From the NCBI GenBank assembly GCA_022376515.1, contig WTXI01000014.1, positions 62,001 through 126,000 of the forward strand: a stretch of 64,000 nt of DNA, given 5' to 3'. Position 1 is the stretch's first letter. Each line of letters starts with the position of its first letter. The translations under genes and the position numbers were made by a program. A model generated the notes under the pieces. The model ran no database searches, was not told the origin of the DNA, and saw only the letters and a list, made by a program, of their open reading frames with translations. This DNA comes from Lactifluus volemus. Lineage: Eukaryota; Basidiomycota; Agaricomycetes; Russulales; Russulaceae. This document shows positions 1 to 12,849 of this stretch, piece by piece.

Positions 1-390
1 CACACCCAACCCGTACCCATAGGCACGGGACCCGTACCAAACTTGCGGGTTTATGATTCAGCGACTCACATATTCACAGCTTAGTGTTCGATTGACTTAT
101 GTATATGAATATGCCTCAAGCAGAGCTCTGAGACAGTGGCACATTGCCAGCGTTATACACGCGTCGTAACCTGTCCCAACAGGAGTCACGCCCCCCCCCA
201 TACCACAACTCCGAGATGGGGCCAAGTTCCAAATTCCAATATATCAATAATAATCTCCCCCTTATTCACAGGTACTACATGAAAATCAAGCCTTTCTTGT
301 CTGTCTGCCTCATGCACGCCTGGGGGGCCCCGAGCGCGACGCTGCCAAACGATGGGTTGCAACGCGCAGGGGGCATAAGGTCCGCACGCT

Positions 391-547
391 GAAGAACGAG
401 CGGGTGGCAGAAGGCGGATGGATTGGGATAGTGCTGAGCGCAGTTGCGTGTGCATCGAGTGTTGGGAGACGAGTGGTGAAGAACGAGCGGGTGGTGGAAG
501 GACTGGGATAGTGGTCACGTGTGCATCGAGTATTGGGAGACAAGTGG
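391..547. repeat. Degenerate tandem duplication in the 5' part of the hAT element
   Basis: Two related units (391-476 and 478-547) both start GAAGAACGAGCGGGTGG and both contain TGTGCATCGAGTrTTGGGAGACrAGTGG. They differ by a short indel. They lie in the non-coding sub-terminal region upstream of the transposase. Nothing else is recognisable in 60-855 except short open frames without coding character. Confidence 0.6.
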
Positions 548-855
548 CGATGCTGAGGGTGGTGTACGTCGCGTAGATGGCCATACTGTTGTAGTGGAGC
601 ATTTGCGTGAATTTGAAGTCGTGTTGGTCAAACCAGCGGTCACAAAGGCGGCAGCGAGAGGAACGAGTCCAGCGGAGAACCACCAGAATAATTAGTCCGA
701 TATAATCCCCGACTCACGACAGGGAACGGGTTCTGAGCGAAGCTGTGCTAAAACCGAAAGGAGGAGTTCCAATCTGCTTCAGAAAACGCGTAGGATCAAA
801 AAAAAAATCGCACCACCTCCCCCCCCACCCCTCCTTGCCAACTGACCAACCCATC

Positions 856-3800
856 ATGGCCCGCGACGAAGTAGACACCACTCTCATCACGAGCGAGCGC
901 CGCAAACGAAAGCTAACATCGTATATTACCAATGATGATAATATATCCGCGGATCGAGATGAAACTATTAAACGATTGAAGGAGACCGTTAATCCCACCC
1001 CCGCGGGCCAATCCAGTTAATATCTCGTGGCTGTTAATAAATTGAAAATTGACTCACTACTTGACAGAAACCAAAGTTCCCCTCCCCCTCCCAGCTAGAA
1101 GAGAGCCTGGTGTTCAGACCGCTCACTCTCAAACGGTGGTGTCTCCGGGCATCGAAAGAGTTGAAAATGGGGGGACTCGCCCACCTCCAAACGTTACGCG
1201 TTGTGTCCCGGAATCTTCTGATGATGATGAAAACTGTCCTAACTCCCGCAACGGCCATCAGCTAAAAACATCTCAGCAAAGCAAAAAACGAAAACGCACC
1301 ACATCAAACGATTTCGAAAGTGATGCCCCGGAGACCACTGATGACAATGATCATCAGGCAAAGTCACGGTTGGTCTTGAAGAAGAAGAGACCTCGGATGC
1401 GTGCCAACACACAAGCTGAGTCAGAGTCAGATTCCGATGTTGAAATCGTCGAGAAATCAGAGGACGCTGCGGAAGAACTTGGTCAGTCAACCAAATTCAG
1501 AATGTTACAAAGTGTGGTGGGACTTAACTTATATTCTGCAGAACGATTAGCAAAAGATTGGACCTCTCCAATCTATGCCTTCTTTCACCCACGCCCAACA
1601 GTGGAGACAGTGAATGGCCGGCGTTGCCACGAGTTCATATGCGCGGCACAATACTGCAAAGGAAAAGGGGGACGAGCTCGCGTCGTCCGACGCTTTCTTG
1701 ACACGAGTGATGCGAAGTCGACTGGTAACCTTCGGAAGCATGCAAGAATGTGCTGGGGCACAGAAATAGTTGAGCAGGCCGATGGCGCTAAAGACATTTC
1801 CAGTATCCGAACTGGCCTCGCTGCGGCTAAAACACTTAAGAACGGGTCAATCACTGCAAGCTTTCAGCCACAAATGAAAGGAAAAATGACGTACATGTCA
1901 CGCCAGTACACATACAAGGAAGCGCGGTACGTGGGCCACCAAGTACGGACATATGGAACACTCACCATCATCCGGCAGGGTCGAATACATCCGATGGCTA
2001 GCCGAGGATAAGAGGCCCATAAAAGTTGTCAAAGACAAAGGCTTTCATCGCCTGATGAAAACCGGGCGCCCCCACATCCAAATTCCGTCAACGCAGACGG
2101 TTTCACGCGACATCCACACTGTCTACCGAAAAGTCAAGGATCGTGTCATAAGGATGTTACGAGTGAGTTCCCTTTGGTTATAATTAACATGAAGTAGACT
2201 TACCGAATTGCCAGGAATATGATGGGCAGTTGAATTTCGCCACGGACGCCTGGACGTCCCCAAACCACAAGTCTTTCGTTGCCGTGACGGTCCATCTCGA
2301 ACAGAACGGCCAACCTATATGCTTGCTCTTGGATATCATAGAGTTGGCAAAGTCGCATTCAGGGAAGAATCTCGCCAAGGCGTTTGCGAAGATTCTCAAA
2401 GATTTTGAGATCTCGGACAAAGTAATGATTAATAACCACCTCTGCAACCAGAAAACTTGTTGACTTACCTTATCTGAATAGGTCCTTGGCATCACTTGCG
2501 ATAATGCCAGTGCCAATGACAAGATGATCACCACTCTCAGCAAGAAACTCCGTGGCTTCCCCGGGCCTGCAAACCGTGTCCGGTGCTTTGCTCATATAGT
2601 GAACCTAGTAGCAAAGATAATATTGCGTCAGTTTGATGTATCAAATACGCACGCCAAGAGTGAGGGTCATGAGGACGAACGTAGCGACTCAGAGGACTCG
2701 CTCACAGAAGACGATCTTGATGTCGAGGAGTCGGGGCTCACAGATATCGAAGAAGATGCCAGCGAAGAGGAAAATGAAATGTCGGAAACAGATGATATCA
2801 ACAGCGACAAGATGGAAAGGGATCTGGAAGAGTTGGAGGAGGCGATGAAGGAAGAGATAGACGACATAGCCCCCAGGGACGTAACCCAGCCACTTCGACA
2901 CGTGTTGCATAAGGTAAGCGCATGGGAAAGAACCGTAGACGCGGGTTGCTCATTGTTTTTTTTTTTAATTCTTGGTACTTCGAAGCTTCGAAGCTTTGCC
3001 CGTGCTGTTCCAATGTCGACCACTCTGCTCTTGCCGGAATGGAATAGTGTCATCAAGAAGCTTGCTGCAGAGGCCGATGACCCGAAGAAGGCGCTGCCCA
3101 ACCATCTCGTGCCTCGCGATGTTAGGACACGCTGGAACTCTACATACGAGATGCTAAAGTTCACATACATGTATCAAGAACCCATCAATCAAGTCACGGA
3201 CAATCGCACTATGAAGCTCGGCCACTGCGTTATCTCAAAGTCCGAGTGGATGCTTGTCAAGCAGCTTCGGGATGCGCTTAAGGTGAGTATACTAATATTT
3301 TGGTCATTCGATCTTACTGACTGCTGTATTTCAGATCTTTAAGACTATCACATTACTTTTTTCGACCGATACCCCGAGCCTCGCAGCCGTCATCCCAGCC
3401 ATAGATAAGATACACGACGACCTCACCGCTGCATCACAGAAGGAATCCAATCATCCCGCGCTTCGATCTGCGCTAATGATTGGATCAAAGCTATTAAATA
3501 AATACTACTCACTGACAGACCACTCCGAGGTCTATCGCATCGCCTTGAGTACGTCACTGCTTTCATTCAGCTTTGTGATCTGGTTCTGATTTAATATACA
3601 CTGCCAGTCCTCCATCCCAAGTACAAGCTTAAATACTTCAAGAAAAAGGGATGGGAACAAGCCTGGATCGATACAGCGAAGGATATTGTCAGAGAGCGGT
3701 TCGATTCTTCATATGCCGACTACGTCATCGATGGTGCCTCAAGTGCCGCGCACGCATCAAGGAAGAAAAGGGTAAGTTCAAGTTTTTCGTGCATGTTCCT

Positions 3801-4283
3801 ATGCTCATTCAAGTTGTCATTGCTATCTAGGCGTCGCAGTTGTCCGAGAGCGATGTCTCAGAGGCCGAAATTACGAGCACAGATTCTAGCTTGGGCGATG
3901 ACGAGTCCATGGACGAGCTCGATCAGTACCTCTCAACTGAGCGGCTCAGGAATGTGACAAACCCACTACGCTGGTGGTTCGACAATCGAGGCACCTATCC
4001 TCGTCTATGGCGCATGGCAAGGGATTATCTCACAATTCCAGGTAAGTGTCATTGTATTAGTATCGCCCCACAACTTGGCTAACATCATTGCAAAGCCTCG
4101 TCTGTTGCTGTCGAACGCGTGTTCAGTCAAGGTCGCCTGCTCTTACCATATACCCGTAACCGGCTTTCGGCGCAGTCGACACGAGCTCTGCTTTGCATTG
4201 GTGAATGGGACCGATTAGGGTATGTAAAGATTACGGACTTGACAACACCAGCTTCCTCGTCAGCGATTAGGGTTGGAGGTTGA
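856..4283 (+). CDS. hAT transposase, about 971 aa, ten exons
   Basis: Exons: 856-1015, 1068-1926, 1979-2162, 2215-2421, 2482-2913, 2986-3282, 3335-3548, 3608-3771, 3831-4041, 4096-4283. All introns are GT-AG and the phases add up to one open frame. The N-terminal part is charged and disordered, with KKRKR-type nuclear signals. It is followed by a BED-like zinc finger (CAAQYC ... NLRKHARMC), the RNase H-like catalytic part (FATDAWTSPNHK, then GITCDNASANDKM), an acidic insertion around 2680-2860, and the C-terminal dimerisation block (ASSVAVERVFSQGRLLL ... RNRLSAQSTRALLC). What looks like a frameshift near 1950 is a 52-bp intron (1927-1978). In this family the protein cuts and pastes its own element from the nucleus. 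Function is by family; activity was not shown. Confidence 0.85.
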
Positions 4284-4369
4284 TAGTCGCGTAGTGATTG
4301 AGGTCACATAATATGGTGAGTTCACTTAGCACTGCCATTGTCGTCACCTTTGCTCATCGTTCCTGCACT

Positions 4370-4620
4370 TCCCGCTCATCGCATCCCGCATTACGTCGCA
4401 ACGTCCATCCCGCACGCTTCTCTGTCCCGCTCTGTGCCCGCTCATCGCACCACCCGCATCCTGCATACATCGCAACATCATTCCTGTGCTTCTCTGTCCC
4501 GCTGCGTGCCTCAACCCACTCATCACACCAATCGCATCATCACAAGTTCGCAACATCGTTCCTACGCTTCCCCGTCCTGCCACGTGCCTCATCCTGTTCG
4601 CGACACCACCTGCATCCGCC
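4370..4620. repeat. Degenerate ~70-75 bp tandem repeats in the 3' part of the hAT element
   Basis: Three to four diverged units repeat the pattern (ca)tcgcaacrt...cctgtgcttctctgtcccgct...tgcctc...ctcatcgcaccac...gcatc. They follow the transposase stop and precede the GGGTA-rich terminus. Subterminal repeats are common transposase-binding regions in hAT elements; that role is inferred. Confidence 0.55.
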
Positions 4621-5196
4621 ATAGTGGCTTTTACTTCCTGATTCCCTTGTTATCTGATGCAGATCGTGCAGTGGACAGTGGACACTAGAGTAGAGTATAT
4701 TGTTTTCAAATTAAAATTTAGAACGTTCGAAAAGTAAGGCAAAGTATGACTATGGTAGACTACCCATACCCATTACCCACTGGGTATGGGTAAACGGGTC
4801 ACCCGCAGCCAAAAATGCGGGTAACCCACCACCCGTGGCTGTGGGTGTGGGTTTGTGTGGGTTGGGGTCAGGGTATCTGTAAAAATACCCATGGGTTACC
4901 CGTGTTGCACCCTGGTCATATCTCGGGCAGGTGCACGATCACGGGTTCCTGAGCTTGTTCGTGAATGCGTTCTCAAATTATCTCTTGCTGCAGACTCAGC
5001 CTTCAAGCAACTTCGGTGTAGCGGACTCACCTGGAGAATCTCTCTTGGGCCTCAATGGCAAGCTCAAGATTGATGGCTTTGGCTGGAGTATCTACGCACC
5101 GAGAAACTGCCGCGCTACTCGTTGTAGCACCCTTGATTACCTCCCACCCGATAACGAGTGCTTTCACTATTTGACGAGTTGGATGTGAGCGTCCAC

Positions 5197-5250
5197 GCCT
5201 CCCGCACCTCCCGCGCCTCCTGCGCTTCCCGTGCCTCCCACGCCTCCCAC
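5197..5250. repeat. 9-bp minisatellite, six units
   Basis: Six consecutive 9-mers of consensus GCCTCCCGC (GCCTCCCGC, ACCTCCCGC, GCCTCCTGC, GCTTCCCGT, GCCTCCCAC twice), followed by a decayed seventh unit. Confidence 0.8.
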
Positions 5251-5412
5251 GCCCTTGCGCCTTCTATGTGCCAGTTTGAATTACATGGTGGAGCCTCATT
5301 TGCCTCTTCTGCATCGCATTACAGTGCTGGACTTTACCACTATTGCCTTTCCTTGTTTTGATGCCTTTTATTAAACCTGCTTAAATGGTTTATTAGCCCA
5401 TTCTTAGTGTTT

Positions 5413-5470
5413 GTTAAACTTGCTTAACGCAATTAAACTGCTTAATGCAATTGCGTTAAGCAGGTTTAAT
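5413..5470. repeat. Inverted repeat, 22-bp arms with a 14-nt loop
   Basis: The left arm 5413-5434 (GTTAAACTTGCTTAACGCAATT) and the right arm 5449-5470 pair with two mismatches. Related half-arms (TTAAACCTGCTTAA) occur at about 5372. Together with the surrounding TTAAAC-rich DNA this resembles the terminus or core of a miniature inverted-repeat element. Confidence 0.7.
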
Positions 5471-6237
5471 GGGAAGGATCTGATTAAACCAATAAATATG
5501 TGCTTGTGTCAATAAAGTTTTAATTAAAAAGCTGTTCCTCTAAATCTTATTAAAACCTTATTAAAACAAACTTGAACGTCTTTTAAGTCGTTTTAATGAG
5601 TGTTAAGCAAGTTCAATGAAATTCGACTTTTCCTGATGATCACGCTCCCTCTCCCGATTAACATACTCGCTCTACCTCGCATACACTTCCTCATCGTTGC
5701 GAACTTTGGGCGAGGTTCAAACATTTGTTTGCGCGAAGACTTATGACACTTACACTTCTTTCCGCTCTACCACATAATAGTCTCGGCAAATCTAATGATC
5801 CTCCGCAAATTCCCTTTGTGACTTGTATTACTGTAACCGACTTATCTGAGACTGACGCACTTGTTCATGCGTCGAGTGCAAAATAAATGAAACCGTGATT
5901 CCTTCAGTTCCTCTTTCAAGCTTGTCTGTAGGGCCTAGATCACCCTATCCTCAAACTCAACTGCTTCGTCTTTGGCGATCCCCGCCACGTATTCAAATTT
6001 GCGAAAAAAAAATTGCGAGTAACAGAGTTCATCGGCACCCTCAAGGAGCCCATCAAGCAGAAGAAGGCCGCTCTCGAACACGTTGACGCAGACGCCCTCC
6101 GACTCTGGATTGTTTCCATACCTCGTCCTCGACCGCATCTGATTCCTTCCGGTAACGTGATGGAGGGAGTCATCGTGACTGATTGTGACTATTTCGACGT
6201 GACGCGAGTATCTACTAGTTACTAGCACCCCTCTATC

Positions 6238-7391
<1,154 letters not shown>

Positions 7392-9165
7392 TCATCGGGT
7401 CGAGGAGCCCGAAGTCCCAATGACAACGAGCGCGACGATGAGAGCGATAAGGAGTATCAGGGCGCTCACGACCGCCGCAAGCCGACAACGGTACACCCAC
7501 ACCTCGGCATCGTAAGACTTGACAAACGTGACCATCTTCTCCTTCGGCGCCGTCGTGTTTTCCGCCATGATGTCTGGAGAAGTTCCGGGAGTGACACACA
7601 ACCACGCAAACGGGTTCCAATGCGCGAACGCGATCCAAGCGCGTTTACGCGAACGCAAATGCGGGGGTGGACGGGAACGACCCTCTTGTTGCCCCTCCTC
7701 CACAGCGCCCCTCTCCAGGTCTTGACTTGGCGGATCTGGCACCACCCCACCGACGACCTGTTTGCCCTTACCCTTGCCCTTTCTCAACCGACGAGCCTTT
7801 GCTGCGCTACCACTCTTCCCAACACGTGGCTTCCACAACTCCAACACGGGGCGCGCCTTTCCATTCGGTCTCCAACGGCCCTCTGAAACGAGCCATCCGC
7901 CGATGAGCCAGCACCAAGGCGCGACAAAGCCGGCCCAGAAGAGTATGAGGAGCGCGGGAGGCAGACGGGCGACGAGTGCGGCGTGGGCACGTCGGGCGGC
8001 GGTGAAGGAGGTGCGGGATGAGGAACTGCTGCCGCCGAACGAGAAACCTTGCGTCCATCGACGCCAGATAAACGTCTCGGAAGATGAGCGGCGGCCACCG
8101 CTGCCACTGCCGGATGACGTGGGCTCGTCCTTGGGTGGGCGCGGACGCGCGGGAGGAGGATCCACGTCCGTGGTGTTGCTGATGCTGCCACCGCCAGGTG
8201 GTGTTGCCGTCGCGGCGAGCGTGGTGCCCTCCATGACTCGGTCCGAGTCTGCGAATCGATCAGGTCCGCCGAAAGGCAGCGCGGCTGACGAGTGAACGGT
8301 CGTGGTGCCCGAGGGGTCGTGGTGCACGCCATCTGCTGGAACGGCTGCTGGTGTCGTTGGAGTTTTCATGTCCTCGGTGTTGGCTGAAGATGGTGCGGTC
8401 ACGTAGCTCTCTGAGCGTTCCGACGCAGTGTCTTCGAAGACCGTCGAGATGAGTTGTGCGCCGGCACGATGTGATACTGGAGGGTAAATCGGACGAAGAT
8501 CTAGAGTCGGGATGTTCAAAGGCGGCAGGGTCGGGGGTTGCGTGGGAGTTGCGTTTGTACCAAGGGAGCTCGTTGACGTTGCGGAGATCGACCGTCTAAC
8601 GGGACGCCGCAGGAAGGCTGAGTACGTTGAGCCTGTAAACAAGAAAGCATCACGACCGAGAATCACAATCTGACGGAACGCAAGCTCCCCCTCCCCATTC
8701 GAGCTCACCTACTGAGACTGGTGAGCTTGGCTCCATATCCGCTTGACATAGCTCCCGCCTTGGGGTGGAGACGTAGGACTGTTCAGAGATGGGAGACAGC
8801 TGCTTGCTGGTATGCTGCGCCGCAGCCGCCTTGGGATTCGAACCGCTCAACTGGTTGAGCTGTAGAGAGTGATTACTGACGAGAGACGATTGTCGACGAA
8901 GTGACGGTGCTGGTGCTGGAAGGGCAGAGAGTGAGGCCGAACGGTTTAGTCGTACGCTAGGAGGGTTCTTGGGCATAGTTGGCCCTGCGTGCGTCGACGG
9001 CATCGAGTTTTGCAACCAGCTAATATGCGAAGGACGGCTCTGGCGACTGTCTGAGGGAGAGTCACGGTCGTCACCGCCTTCTCGCAACGTACTGCGAGAG
9101 GAAGTCCGGCGGAGGTAAGATGGTGCAACATCTATGCGCGAGGCAGCGGGAAAGAAATTGGCCAT
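7392..9165 (-). CDS. Serine/proline-rich protein with two C-terminal membrane segments, 565 aa
   Basis: Two exons, 9165-8709 and 8632-7392 (minus), join in phase across a 76-bp GT-AG intron. The N-terminal ~300 residues are Ser/Pro/Arg-rich and look disordered (runs such as RRTSSRSTL, SLSALPAPAPSLRR). A hydrophobic segment (PPALLILFWAGFVAPWCWLIGGWL) sits at roughly residues 365-390. It is followed by a basic linker (KARRLRKGKGKGK) and a last hydrophobic helix (LAAVVSALILLIALIVALVVI) just before the end. The layout suggests a membrane protein with a long cytosolic tail. I do not recognise a family. The start chosen is the first ATG of the open frame; a small upstream open frame (9132-9329, another frame) probably lies in the leader. 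Confidence 0.7.
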
Positions 9166-9760
9166 GAGCTAATAGCACGAGAGCGCCTGGACTGTGTAGA
9201 GACAGCGAAGGGGGGTGAGTATGTTATGCCATGCGCATAGAAGCACCAATATATACCTCTCTGAGGGTGCCGCACCTTGAAAAGCCTGTAACTCTCGAGG
9301 CCACGAGGCGTTGATGAGAAGTCGATCATTTAGCTACTGGTCGGAAGGTATTATAGGAAGGGAAAACCGGATGCTGCATTTGCTTTGCGATGCTGGTCTT
9401 AGTTTCCGGAGGTCAGGCCTATCAGGTCTCGAGTGAAGTGAGTATCATGAATCGTAGAGAGAGAACAGAAGGCTTTGCGTAGCGCACAGGAGCCGGTAAG
9501 GATGCGACACGCTTCGATCACTGAGCACGGTTACAGTGCAAGGCGGGTAGTGTATTGATACCTCGTTTAAGGGACGGTCACCTTAAGACATAATTTCAGT
9601 CAGAGAGTAATTCCATAGGCAGGTGGAGCGCCAAAGGGTAGAAGTGTGAGAGAGAATATGGTTATGGGGAAGGAAGATACAGGTGTGTAAATAAAGAGTG
9701 TAAAGAACTTGGACAACATGGACAACAGTTAAATAAAGAGCAAAGCGGTCTTGGACGAGC
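9166..9760. other. Intergenic region
   Basis: Upstream region of the 7392-9165 gene and 3' flank of the acidic protein gene, both on the minus strand. No feature recognised. Confidence 0.4.
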
Positions 9761-10352
9761 TCAACTGGGACTGTCACGGCGTGCCACTGAATCTGTCGAG
9801 TCAACAACCTCATCGCTACTGGCCACTGGGGCAACATCCGATTTCTCCTCTTCCTTCAAGTTGTCAGATTTAATGATGGACTCCATGACGTCCGCCGACT
9901 TGGGTGCCTCCTCTTTAATCGGGTCGTTTGAGCAACTTTCAGCGATCGTTTCTGACTGATCGGCTGGGGTCTCATTGTCGACCACAGTAGCATCTTGAGA
10001 CGAGCCATCGGTTGTCTGTGGTACTTGGGCGGGGTCAAGGGGAGGTGAAACGCTAGACTCGCCCTCTGCCAGTTCTGAGCCTTCCTCAGCCGTGACCTCG
10101 TCTTCATCTGCGGAGCTTCTTTCTCCTTTATCCTCCAGCTCGACCTTTTTGACCCCCCTTGTGACGTCCTTCACCCCAGGGTCAGTCTCACTACCCTTGA
10201 CGCTCAGCTCACCCAACTCGGACGTATCCTGGCGCTCGATTTGGCCACGACGTTTCCGCGTGGACCCCTCATCCTGCACACCTTCGTCCTCTTCATCACT
10301 CAGCCTTCGCTTGCGACCTATCGTGGGTGCATTTGACGTAGCTATCGGCCCC
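9761..10352 (-). CDS. Acidic low-complexity protein with a nuclear-type signal, about 200 aa, 5' end uncertain
   Basis: The open frame ending at 9761 encodes a Glu/Asp/Ser-rich chain (SSADEDEVTAEEGSELAEGE and similar) and is open upstream into PTIGRKRRLSDEEDEG, which looks like a nuclear localisation signal. An in-frame splice acceptor (...CTCACTAG) lies at about 10353, so the real start is probably in a short upstream exon; the frame continuing into ...PDQIALGVMM (ending near 10396) would join in phase. No domain is recognised. The chain would be largely disordered. Confidence 0.5.
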
Positions 10353-10396
10353 TAGTGAGATGTTGCGAGAGATAGAGAAAGAGGTGAGATGTACCA

Positions 10397-12322
10397 TCAT
10401 CACTCCAAGGGCGATCTGGTCGGGGGTATATGGAGGAAGAGATACGGCGAAGAAGCTTGAGCATGATTGATAGAAAAAACAAGAAAGTAGGAGGGACGAG
10501 ATAGATATCAAGAAAGGAGTTGGTTGGGGTACAGTACAGGTCGCGACTTGAGTTAATTGAAATAACACGTCCACGTGATTCACACTCACTTCTGCCACAC
10601 TCGCAGGGAGCTGTAGAAACCTGGAATCATGTATACGCGATTGCCACCCAGGTAACACAGTCCTATAAAAATGTTGGCTAGGGCACACAATTGATCGGCC
10701 AAGCATGATTCAAGACTCGTGTCCCATGTGGGAGAAGGGAGACTGATGGAAAAGGGTTTGAAAATGGCCTAGTGAGGAACTGGACGTTTCTATACCAACT
10801 AATTCACCGTCATTTCACATTCATCAAAGGCCAATGCTGTCGTCATCAACGCAGAATCAACGCGATGATGTCAACTTCGTGACGTTGGGGACCGGAGAGT
10901 CTCTGGGACATTAGATTTGCTTTGTGATTGGATAGCACTCATGCGCATTGTGTTGAGTAACTGGTAGAATGGGGGATAGGGAACCAGCGGGGTGAGGAGT
11001 ATGGTGTTACCTTGCTTGCATTTACACCTCAACGACAAAGTGCAAATCAACAAGTCCTTATAGTCCCAATCAATGTGTCATTGAATAATGAGTTATGTCC
11101 TGACTAGAGAGGGTGGCAGAAATCGATTTCCACCGGTGGTCCAGGGTTAGCCGGTCCGGAGGTAGGAATGCTTATGTGATGTCAGGGACAACTCTCAACA
11201 CCGCATGACTTGATTCCGAGTCCTGCTATGATCTACCAGAAACACTCCCAAGCGCTGAGGATTATACCCGATAACTATCCGGGCTGAGGATTATACCCGA
11301 TAGCTATCCGGGCTGATATACGTCCGTAACATGGCTTCAACCTTTAAATACTCGCTACGATGATGCTGTCTCATCGTCCGAAGTCTCCCCGATCCGGCAA
11401 AGGGATCGTGTCAAACTACCTTGTTCAGCAAGGTCCCTACTAATTTTCCCGTTCATCTCATCTCATACCAACCAAGCCCTTATAACAACTACCTATCCCC
11501 AATAATTCATAGCCCATGCCATCCCAACTTCACCCAAGGACTAGTGTCGCACGTATGCCCCTTCAGCAGGTCTACTACACACATGCACATGGGCTAACTG
11601 ATTTATAGGAAGGGCCTTATCTTTCTTCCACTTCTTTCGCAAGACAGACAGATCCCACAAAATACCAGGTCCGATAACTCAGTCAGGGTCGCAAATTGGC
11701 CAGACTGAAGGCTCTGTCATCACAAAAATTCCGTCAGATACAGCTGAACGGAATCTAACGTGGAAGGAATGGTGTCAGATGTGGGATGAGCGACTCTGAC
11801 TTCCCGGGATTCCATCAAAGGAGGGGGTTGCCTCCAATAGAAGGGCCAGAAATTACCATTCCCCGAGTACCTTACCTTTCTACCACAACGTCGCTCTGTC
11901 TTTATCTCAATGTACTTTGATACTGCGTTTCGACCCTTCTAGACCGAATTGTGTATTTAATTGCTACATCTATCGCAGTTGGTTAGCAGAGTCAACGTCT
12001 CATTACAGTGCAGCAGAAGTACACGACCGATACACGCATCCCGAAGCCATGTTTCAATCCAATCAATTCAGGATTTTGAGTTCTCGCATTGCGAGCAACC
12101 ATCGGTCTGTGACTAGGCAGCAGGGTAGAATTTAGCGGTCAGTGGTATGGTCGCGTACCGTAACCCATACTACTGCGCGACAGACGGGACGGACTCCCCC
12201 TCAGATCTCAGATTCTGAGGACATCCAAATACGGCATTTTGTGTTCACGACCATGTGATACCCAACTCGATCACCTGCGCTGGCCGCATCTCTAAGCCTT
12301 GAGCAACCTCAATTCAATTTCA
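10397..12322. other. Intergenic region with a 29-bp tandem duplication
   Basis: No supported gene. Short open frames (10871-11053, 11917-12135) show no coding character. A 29-bp direct duplication lies at 11254-11311. The last few hundred bases form the HSBP1 promoter region. Confidence 0.4.
11254..11311. repeat. 29-bp tandem direct repeat, two copies plus a partial third
   Basis: Unit GCTGAGGATTATACCCGATA + ACTATCCGG at 11254-11282 and 11283-11311 with one mismatch. A partial third copy (GCTGATATA) starts at 11312. Confidence 0.8.
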
Positions 12323-12849
12323 ATGTCATCTCCTCAACCTGCCCAACCACTCAAGGTGGCCTCCACAAATGGCTCTTCCAAGGGGGATGGCTCCAGGACC
12401 CCACGGAGTTCTTCTCCAGGACCTTCAAAGCCCCTCGCCAACCCTGGTGATATCTCAAGTCCACACGAACTCACCGCATTTGTGCGTTGAAGCAACTTTC
12501 TTTCCTTCTACCGACGCATCCCTATTGTCTGACACGACGTTTCACTCTCATTTTCTAGGTAGAAACGCTGCTAGAACAGCTTGATTCCAAGTTCGACGAT
12601 ATGTCTTCTCAGATAATCGATCGCAGTGCGTTTTTTGTCCCCTATTCCTCCAAGTTTTGTCATTCACACATCATGAGTTCAGTGATGCAGATGTCCCAGC
12701 GCGTAGATGCTCTTGAAGCGTCGATTCAAGACATCATCAATGGGGATGCACCCTCGAGTTCGACACCGAGCTTACCAACGTCACCGGGTCCTAGTATCTC
12801 AGGCTCGTCAACTCCATTACCGAAGCGCACCCGTAGCGGACTGCAATGA
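12323..12849 (+). CDS. HSBP1: Heat shock factor-binding protein 1 (HSBP1), 130 aa
   Basis: Exons 12323-12481, 12559-12625 and 12683-12849 (GT-AG introns) give 130 codons. After a Ser/Pro-rich N-terminus comes the compact HSBP1 coiled coil: ELTAFVETLLEQLDSKFDD, then MSSQIIDR, then MSQRVDALEASIQDIING, with the typical heptad spacing. A Ser/Thr/Pro tail follows. In animals HSBP1 binds the HSF1 trimer and dampens the heat-shock response; related proteins act as small hexameric coiled coils. The coiled coil is split over all three exons, which explains why the second intron happens to stay open in frame. Start: the ATG at 12323; the upstream in-frame codon is only a TTG. Confidence 0.9.

Larger units (their letters stand above)
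1..4914 (+). mobile_element. hAT-family DNA transposon, 5' end outside the window
   Basis: The element carries an intact hAT transposase gene (856-4283) between sub-terminal regions rich in the ACCC/GGGT words typical of this group: 1-60 at the left, and 4755-4914 at the right, where the sequence closes with ...GTGTTGCACCCTG. hAT elements begin CAGGG and end CCCTG, so I place the right end near 4914; the following 8 bp (4915-4922) would be one copy of the target-site duplication. The left inverted repeat is not in the window, so neither the TIR pair nor the duplication can be verified. Degenerate tandem repeats lie between each terminus and the gene. Because the transposase reading frame is undamaged, the copy looks young or active; that is inference. 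Confidence 0.8.
4915..6237. other. Repeat-rich intergenic region between the hAT element and RBX1
   Basis: No convincing gene. Short open frames at 4855-5361 read through repeats and lack coding character. The stretch holds a 9-bp minisatellite (5197-5250), a long inverted repeat (5413-5470) inside an A/T-rich block full of TTAAAC/TTAAAAC words (5360-5620), and the presumed RBX1 promoter and 5' leader (about 5890-6237). The A/T-rich block could be a decayed small transposon. Confidence 0.5.

Noticed and set aside
1920..1990. Apparent frameshift in the hAT transposase
   Set aside because: A 52-bp GT-AG intron (1927-1978) restores the conserved ARVEYIRWLAED segment exactly.
5197..5250. Possible CRISPR-like array
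   Set aside because: Contiguous 9-bp repeats without spacers in a eukaryotic genome; a minisatellite.
8815..8860. tRNA-like string (GGTTCGAATCC on the minus strand)
   Set aside because: It lies inside the 565-aa coding sequence, and no cloverleaf can be drawn around it.
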